64,000 bases of DNA from assembly GCF_003473485.1 (NCBI RefSeq), contig NC_053046.1:10240001-10304000 (forward strand), written 5' to 3'. This document shows positions 57,476-64,000 of the stretch, in pieces; position 1 is the first letter of the stretch, and the number at the start of each line of letters is the position of its first letter. This DNA comes from Medicago truncatula (taxonomy: Eukaryota; Streptophyta; Magnoliopsida; Fabales; Fabaceae). Both the position numbers and the translations under genes were made by a program. A model generated the notes under the pieces. The model was not told the DNA's origin, searched no databases, and saw only the letters and a list, made by a program, of their open reading frames with translations.

Positions 57476-57816
57476 TTTGTTTTAATTCAAGTTTAGTTTA
57501 GTGATAATCACAATTAGTGGTTAATCACATTTAGATTCAGTTTGTTATGAATTTTGTTACAAGTTAGTTAGAGATTAGCTCATAAGGTTAGGGTTTGTTA
57601 CTTAGCTTGTATTTTAAGCAACCTAACCAAACTTGTGTATATAAGCTAAACTCTTGTACATATTTCACTACTTCAATATACAATTACATTCTTCAATTCT
57701 ATAATCTTTCTCTTCTCTCATTCTCTCTATAATTCATAAATCTACAAACCTTAGAAACTAAAAAATTGCTTCTGGTTTTCATTGCTTGTTGAACAAGCTT
57801 TAGTGCTGCGCTAACA
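57470..57816 (+). repeat. Copia 3' LTR
   Basis: 347 bp, same ends as the 5' LTR, with no length change relative to it. Confidence 0.93.
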
Positions 57817-57849
57817 TTTTTTAGAGGAGAAATGTCTACCTATAAGCTC

Positions 57850-58398
57850 TAGTATTATTAAGCCAAATAAGCTGCTTATCCAAACATGGCCCTGTTCGAA
57901 CGGGTTAGGAGCTGGTAAACTCAGGCATGTCCTTCCCTCAAGAATATGACTAGTGTATTGGGTAGAGATGGTCATCTTAACTTCTCTAACACTCAGATTG
58001 CATAAGCAAATGTTAGAAAGCATCATCTTAGTTGAAGTAACACCAATGACCTTAACTAATGAAGATATGTATTTGTTAGTTTTGTACGCACTATTAATGA
58101 GCAAAATATTCAAAAGTGTGATGACATATGAATTTGTGTAGAAAATATATTTCAAGCCGTTAGAGTAGTCATCATTTATATGCCAGTAAACATATTGATC
58201 ACATTGCATTATCTTTATCTTATGTTGCATTTCCATACTTGTACCTTTTTTTACATCTTTGATATGCTTGTCGTGCATTGTAAACCTACATGATGGTAGC
58301 AAATCTATCCACCTCCACATTATGTTTTTATAGAGTCTGAAAAATGCTTCATTATCAGTAAAAGAATCATACTGCCAAAACCATTTTTTACAAGTCAT
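57850..58398 (-). pseudogene. MULE/FAR1-type transposase fragment
   Basis: A minus-strand frame of about 180 codons reads MQCDQYVYWHINDD, ..KYIFYTNSYVITLLN, then INSAYKTNKYISSLVKVIGV and TSTKMML. The 'dSTYKTNKYrlPLleivGVTST' block is the start of the MULE transposase domain, also found in FAR1-related proteins. The catalytic D at the start of the block is N here, the domain stops after about 20 more residues, and no other parts of a transposase are visible. It is a relic next to the copia 3' LTR. Confidence 0.75.
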
Positions 58399-58595
58399 TT
58401 ACATTTTGAGCTAGAGGGCGAGTCTCTATGCAATAACAAAGTTGGTGTCTTGAGATCTGGAAGTCACATACTCAAATCCAGAAAATATTTTCTCTGCTGA
58501 GGTAAGACTGTATATTTACTCTTTTCAGACTCCACTTGCTGGAAGCCTCCTACACTAGGCTGTCCTTCATTGACATTCTTTGACTTACTTTTTAA

Positions 58596-61500
58596 TCATA
58601 CGATTTTTGTGTTTGATGATGCGCTGGAGGACCCCGGTAATATATGATCTATTTGATGTGCACTTTTTTCATGAATAAGCGGCTCAGAGAACCAAGAGTC
58701 GTGGGAAGTAATTTCAACAATTCCCTGTTTTTCTTTATAAGATGCCCATGTAACAATGTAAAGACCAGCTATGATCAAAGATCCCCCTATGATACTGTTG
58801 TCACATGAATTATAAAAATAACTACAATAAGAAATTTCTTGATAACATAATTTCAGAATGCATGCTATAGAAAGAGGAAGAACATCATTAAGTTTAACTA
58901 ATATTACGACATCTTATTAAGTCTTATCCAGCACAATTTGTTTCAACTTGGTGAGTAAGTTTGTAGCTATATAGTCAAATTAGAATAGAATGAATGAATC
59001 AATAACTGGAACTAAAAGGAGCTGTACCTTCCCAAGTAAATTGGACTTCCAAGAAAAATCTGAGACAAGAGGGCAGAAAATCCAGGTTGAAGTGGATTGT
59101 AAAGGGAAACTAAAGCTGGCCCCAATATCTTGTTGCACCAACTAATGACTGCATAGTTAAAGGCAGAAGCAATAGTTCCCTAAACAAATAAGAAAAATAT
59201 GTCACAATCCACATGTTAAAAATCCACCAAAATAATCTATTTCTACCTTTGTCCTTAAATATAAGTCCCTTTTGGGGGGTGGGGGGGTGGGGGGGATTGT
59301 CACTAAGTATAAATCTCATTTCAAATTACTAGATAGTACATCCTAATTGATACTATTAAATTTCTTAGAAGATGAGATGTCAGAGTTGAACTATCTAATT
59401 TTAGAAAATGCTATTTTAGAAACATCTAGGCACAGCAGACGTATTAAACTATCTAATTTTCTTAATGCTATATGATAATTGATAGAAGTAAACTCGAACA
59501 CATGCCTTATAACCTGAAAACCTTTTGCAGGATCTTGTTTAGTGATTTTGACGATTTTTTTTTTCCATCTAAAACTAGCCAAGCAAGACAGTGGCCAAAA
59601 TAGTTCCATGAAGTGAAATGTATCAAATAATCTACAACAGCAATCGCTAATAAGGGTTCAAGATATTTGAGATTGATTTAAAATCATAGTGACTCACAGC
59701 ATAAACAACAGCAAGTATTTCTGGTTGTGTCAAAATCCAGTCACTTGACAGATCAGTCATGAATAGCGAGACTATCGCCATTAGTACAACTCCAAAGAAG
59801 AATGAATATGCTGTTACAGATAGATTTGCAGGATACTTTTTTAATACAGGCGCCTGAAAATAATCAATGGAAATAAATTAAACTTGCTGATGATATCACA
59901 CATAGAAAAACCAAAGAGATCACAAAGGAAGACCTATGAGAAGCATGGCTATCAAATCGAGATTCAAATTTTGAATTGGAAGACCTTTTTTCTTCGGAAT
60001 CATGAACCAAATCTTATTATGAATCGCAAGATACATTGCTACATATCATACATGAACCTCAAAATATTTAAAGATTCAAGTTGTATATCAAATGATGTTG
60101 GTTATGCAAAGTTGACAAAAACAAGTGGTTTACTACACTAAGGTTAGATAGTGATTCATTAGAATTAATCTCATAGTGAACTGGGATTTGAGATGAGATT
60201 CATGTCCAAATAACCAGTGATTTTCGATTGAGTTCAAATTAGCATCAAACCGAGATATGACTCACGTGTATCATAAAATACTGATAACTATGCTAAGAAG
60301 GCTCAGTGAGAAGCCATTAAATAAGAACTTGATCTAATTCTAAACTATTGGAATTTATGTGGAAATGATCATTCCTGATAAGAGCTATTATCAAAAGGGT
60401 TCACTTAATGAATTAAGATTTTCATTGAATTGATATAACAAAAAGGTAGATACCAGAATGGTTAGGAAAGCAGCCATGCACATAGTGTTCCCTATCAAGA
60501 ACACAACTCCAAGTTCAAAATTATCTAATCCAAGATTCTGTAAACCACTGATCAACCATCCAGAAGGCTCTGGCTGACCACCGACACTTATGTCATTCTG
60601 TGGTATAACGACCAGTTCAGTATATCCTATCAACGATGGACCGCGATACAAAACCATCAATACAGCACCCGAGACACATATAAGAGTTCCTCCAACCTTT
60701 GCCAGACCTTCAGAACTCTTCAAGTTCACTCTTTCTACACTGCATACATAATAAGTTTATTAAGCTATGCTATTACTTTGAAGCTATTTGTATCAACTTG
60801 AGCTTATTCACTGACATAAGCACTTGTTCGGCTGTTTGAAAGAACTTATGGAAACAGCTTATGAATGTCCATAAGTTGTTATCAGCTTATTTCCATAAGT
60901 TCTCTGAGATAACTTAAGCAAACAGTTTGACTTTATTCTATCTTTTGTTATAGAAATAGCATATGCATAAGCGGTTAATTAGACAGTTTATCCGAACAGG
61001 GCCTTTATGTATAAGTGCAATTGGAATAATTTTATTGATGTGCACATTTATGTACTGCAGTTATGAATGTGCATTTTTGCCTATGGTTTCTTGAAAAACA
61101 TGAACTACCGATGAAAATCAATGTGAAATAGATATAACAAGACTCGAAATATAAATTGGTAAGATTGAAATTTAATTACCCGATGATTACAGCAAAGAGG
61201 AAGGTAAAGACAGGAATAGCAGGCTGTAACGCAGCGGCATAAGTTGGATTAGTATAACTTAAACCAATAAGAAACAGGAGCTGGTTTCCAAATATCCTGA
61301 TCATAAATCAACATTAAGAAAACATCAATAAAACACTACCATTCATATATAAGAAAAAATAAGAAATAAGTGGTTATAGCAAGAACCTTACCCAGTTAAT
61401 CCAAGAAAGAAGAATGACATCAATAGCTTCTTAGTAATAGGTGGCCTTGTCTGTCTGCAGTCACAATGTTTGATTAGGATATTTGCATAAAAAGTAAAGT

Positions 61501-63442
61501 GAACAGTGTCCTAATTCCTAATCCTGACTCATAAAGGGTAAAAAAACATTGATTTTGTTGCCAATGAGAAAAACTTTGATTCTTTTTGTTGACTAGTAAG
61601 GTATAAATCATTTCAAGGTGACATTCCAATTCTGCATTTTTTGAGTGTGTAGCTTAGTTAAATTACAAGGTAACTTTTTGATATATTATTTAGTGATCAA
61701 TAGACACGTAGTAAACAAAATAATGTGAAATTTTCTGTAATATTTCCTCCATCCCTTGCTGAATGACATATTTGTAAAAAAATATATTCAAAAACAAATG
61801 TCACCTTCAATATTAGACAAACCTATTGTGATATCAAACATGTAGTCTTGTCCCATTTGCAAATGAAAAAATTGTCTCAAAAAGACTCATTTTAGTTTCC
61901 TATGTAACTTTAATTGCTTATTTTCCATTAACACTTGTTGTGAATTTGGACAAAATCACACCAATGAATAACAAAGATGTGTGGAGCAAAGAAAGAAAGG
62001 AACAAACACACCAAAGATTGTTGACCCAGTTCGGTCCAATATGACCTGATCTGGGGGAGAGAGCAGCTCTCCAATCCACTATGATGAAAGTGTTACAAAA
62101 GAGTTACAAGAAATTAGCTTACAAGCTTACACAAGAACAAGACCTAATTTCTACCCATTTTGTGTCACCCACACTCACAATATGAATCCTAAGAGAAAAC
62201 ACAAAAGAAAGCTTTTTGATCCTTCCAATGGTGAAATCTCACTACCCAAGGTGTTTACAATGTTTCACAACCCTCAAGAGAACCTCACTACAAAGACACT
62301 CAACCCTAAAGTTACCTCCTTTGTATTCTCAAGTTTCTCTCTCAAAGCCACACTCAAAAGATGAAGAAAAAGCCTTAAATAGTGTTCAGAAATACGCAGC
62401 ATCGTGCCACGTTACGTGCCCATCGTGCCATGATGGAGTTGGTGATAGTACAGTACTATACCTTATCCGTCTGCATCGTGCCACGTTCCTCCTGGATCGT
62501 GCCACGATTTTTCCAGCGACAAACCCAAAACCTGAACCATCCAATCGTGCCACGTTGCCCTGCAAACGTGCCACGATTTCTCGGTGCTTCAACATCCAAT
62601 TCTTGAGTCAATTTTCAACAACACTTTATAATTAATGTTATGTGCATTACTCACAAGTTATTATTCTCCATTTTGCTTTTATCATAATGGAAATACACAT
62701 ATATTTCTTTTTGAGGATTATTGTTTGAGGACAAACAAAGCTCTAAGTTGGGAAGAGTTGATAAGTGCCAAATTATTGTTATTTTTTATAGTATTAATCG
62801 ACTTGTATTGCAAGAGATCTATCATAAAAGCCCTCAATTTGATATGATTATCGTTTGTATTAGAAAGCTATTACGTCCGGTTTCTATACATTTCTATAGG
62901 TTAAAGAGAATGAATACACCAATGCGGAGTAAAGGCAGGCAAGCACACGAGCCAGAAGCTACGTCATAACCACGTCGGGAGAAAACACGCCTTTTTTTTT
63001 AATTGTGTGAAATGATCAAATGAAACAAATGTTGTGTGACAAACCAAATATTTATTTTATTTTATTTTCTACTGTACCATATTAATACCAAGTGTGTATC
63101 ATTCCCATGTCAACATCTACTACTTAAAATTTACGGTAACAGTAAATATTTAAAATTGTACCATAAGATCAATTTAGTAAAATTACCTACCAATGAAAAA
63201 ATAGAATGGAAATATAAAGACAGAAAAGGAAAGAATTAAAAGAGGATGGCTTACCTCTCTTTGAAGAAAGCAATGGGAGAAATAATGAAGAGAGCAAGGA
63301 GATCTCTATAGAAGCAGAAGACAAGTTGGTTGACTCCAACATTAAGGGCAACTTTGGTGATGACATGGTAGCCACCATATAATAACTGCACCAAAGCCAT
63401 GCTCATATGAGCCTTCCACATGTCACCTCCCATTGCCATCAC
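58596..63442 (-). CDS. WAT1-related EamA/nodulin-21-type transporter, copy 2
   Basis: Seven coding exons: 63442..63255, 61454..61392, 61296..61180, 60739..60454, 59853..59698, 59179..59028 and 58794..58596. All are in phase, 386 residues. Exons 2-6 have exactly the lengths of copy 1 (63, 117, 286, 156, 152). The protein opens [20 protein letters not shown], then [20 protein letters not shown]. Later blocks include [63 protein letters not shown] and [20 protein letters not shown]. It differs from copy 1 mainly in the loop after helix 6 ([14 protein letters not shown] versus [14 protein letters not shown]) and in the C-terminal tail. Ten predicted membrane helices, two EamA domains; substrate unknown. 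Intron 1 carries a solo LTR, intron 3 a TIR repeat. Confidence 0.93.
60787..61006. repeat. Legume TIR repeat in WAT1 copy 2 intron 3
   Basis: 'ttgagcttattcactgacat', 'agttgttatcagcttatttc', 'agtttgactttattctatc' and end 'gtttatccgaacagggcc'. About 220 bp, lying between exons 3 and 4. Confidence 0.65.
61936..62620. mobile_element. Solo LTR in WAT1 copy 2 intron 1
   Basis: 685 bp with TGTTG...CAACA ends and a perfect 5-bp target duplication acact (61931-61935, 62621-62625). The interior includes 'gttgacccagttcggtccaa', 'tgggggagagagcagctctcc' and several copies of CGTGCCA. No coding region, primer-binding site or second LTR, as expected after LTR-LTR recombination. Strand not assigned. Confidence 0.85.
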
Positions 63443-64000
63443 AACTATCTATCTATCTTCCTCTCTGCACCTCCCAAGTTTCAAAACAGACAATATAGTA
63501 ATTGGTCTGTTTGTTGAAACAGAGGTTGTTTTTGAGCTTTAATTCTGACTTAGGTGCTTGATTTTGATCGACTTTTTCTGGCTTCACTACACAAAAACCA
63601 AAAATAATCTCAGCTTATCTGTGGTTGTCATTGACTTTATGACGTGGTTGTTGCTTGCCAAATGAATTAAAACTTAAATTTCAATTATTGAACTGACACA
63701 TCAATTTGACAGATAGCTGATAAAATTCTCATACTTCTGTTTTGTCAAGTAGTATAATATATAAAAATTCATTTTTTTTAAATAAATAATAAGTCTTCCA
63801 CAAGCAATAAAAAATGTTTAAAGAATGACTCAAGTCTAGAGATGATAATTGACGCAGTCTTGAAAAATAAACGAGGGAGTAGACCGAAATGGTAGCTAAG
63901 ATTGCATTGATGATAACCACACAGCCTCCAATGGATAAGTGTTTGAAATCAATTTACAATTAAGCTCCGATGCTACTTCTTCAAACTATACATCAGATAG
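63443..64000. other. WAT1 copy 2 5' flank
   Basis: Presumed promoter and 5' UTR on the minus strand. AT-rich; no gene or element recognised. Confidence 0.5.

Larger units (their letters stand above)
54812..57816 (+). mobile_element. Ty1/copia retrotransposon, internally deleted
   Basis: 3,005 bp. 5' LTR 54812-55158 and 3' LTR 57470-57816, each 347 bp, each TGTTAG...CTAACA. I count 11 differences between them (about 3.2%). Flanking T5 (54807-54811, 57817-57821) is the apparent 5-bp target duplication. A primer-binding site follows the 5' LTR (ttgacatcaagagcc, close to the initiator-Met type 'tggtatcagagc'). A purine tract 'aagagagga' precedes the 3' LTR. Confidence 0.95.

Noticed and set aside
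62216..62635. Open frame of 139 codons in WAT1 copy 2 intron 1
   Set aside because: It lies inside the solo LTR and follows its CGTGCCA repeats; nothing supports coding.

Overview
The window is nuclear DNA of a flowering plant, most likely a papilionoid legume of the Medicago/Trifolium/Pisum group. The evidence is spliced genes with GT-AG introns, strong AT bias, plastid-targeted proteins, MtN21/WAT1-type transporters and legume-type repeats (a tRNA-derived SINE family, a Ty3 gag lineage, a TIR repeat with ends like GTTTGGATAAAC). Species assignment is inference.

Layout. 0-2.3 kb: 3' part of a JmjC (JMJD7-like) hydroxylase gene. 3.9-36.5 kb: a segmental duplication built from a PPR gene and intronless carotenoid cleavage dioxygenase 4 (CCD4) genes. 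It has one intact PPR gene (3.9 kb), two matching truncated PPR pseudogenes (13.1 and 23.6 kb) and three full-length CCD4 genes. Two CCD4 genes are on the minus strand (9.9 and 18.7 kb) and a third is inverted on the plus strand (34.7 kb). All three keep the four iron-binding histidines. The spaces between are filled with transposable elements: a LINE scrap, SINEs, a Stowaway MITE, a Mutator-like element with 9-bp target duplication, hAT MITEs, a decayed Ty3 gag region and a 3.8-kb CACTA element carrying a three-exon TNP1-like gene. Because the duplicated units can be compared, several insertions have a visible empty site in the sister unit and can be ordered in time.

39.2-41.8 kb: an apyrase of the APY7 type. 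43.6-63.4 kb: two intact seven-exon WAT1-related (EamA) transporter genes with identical lengths for the five internal coding exons (2-6), separated by a plastid-type glycinamide ribonucleotide synthetase gene (GARS, purine synthesis) and a Ty1/copia element (54.8-57.8 kb) with complete LTRs but most of integrase and reverse transcriptase deleted. A FAR1/MULE transposase scrap lies beside it. The first intron of the second WAT1-like gene carries a 685-bp solo LTR with a 5-bp target duplication.

The genes do not form an operon-like system. The main biology is local expansion of CCD4 (apocarotenoid production in plastids) and of a WAT1-like transporter, plus an unusually readable record of transposon insertions. 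I found no CRISPR array, rRNA or standalone tRNA gene, and no convincing new defence or biosynthetic system.
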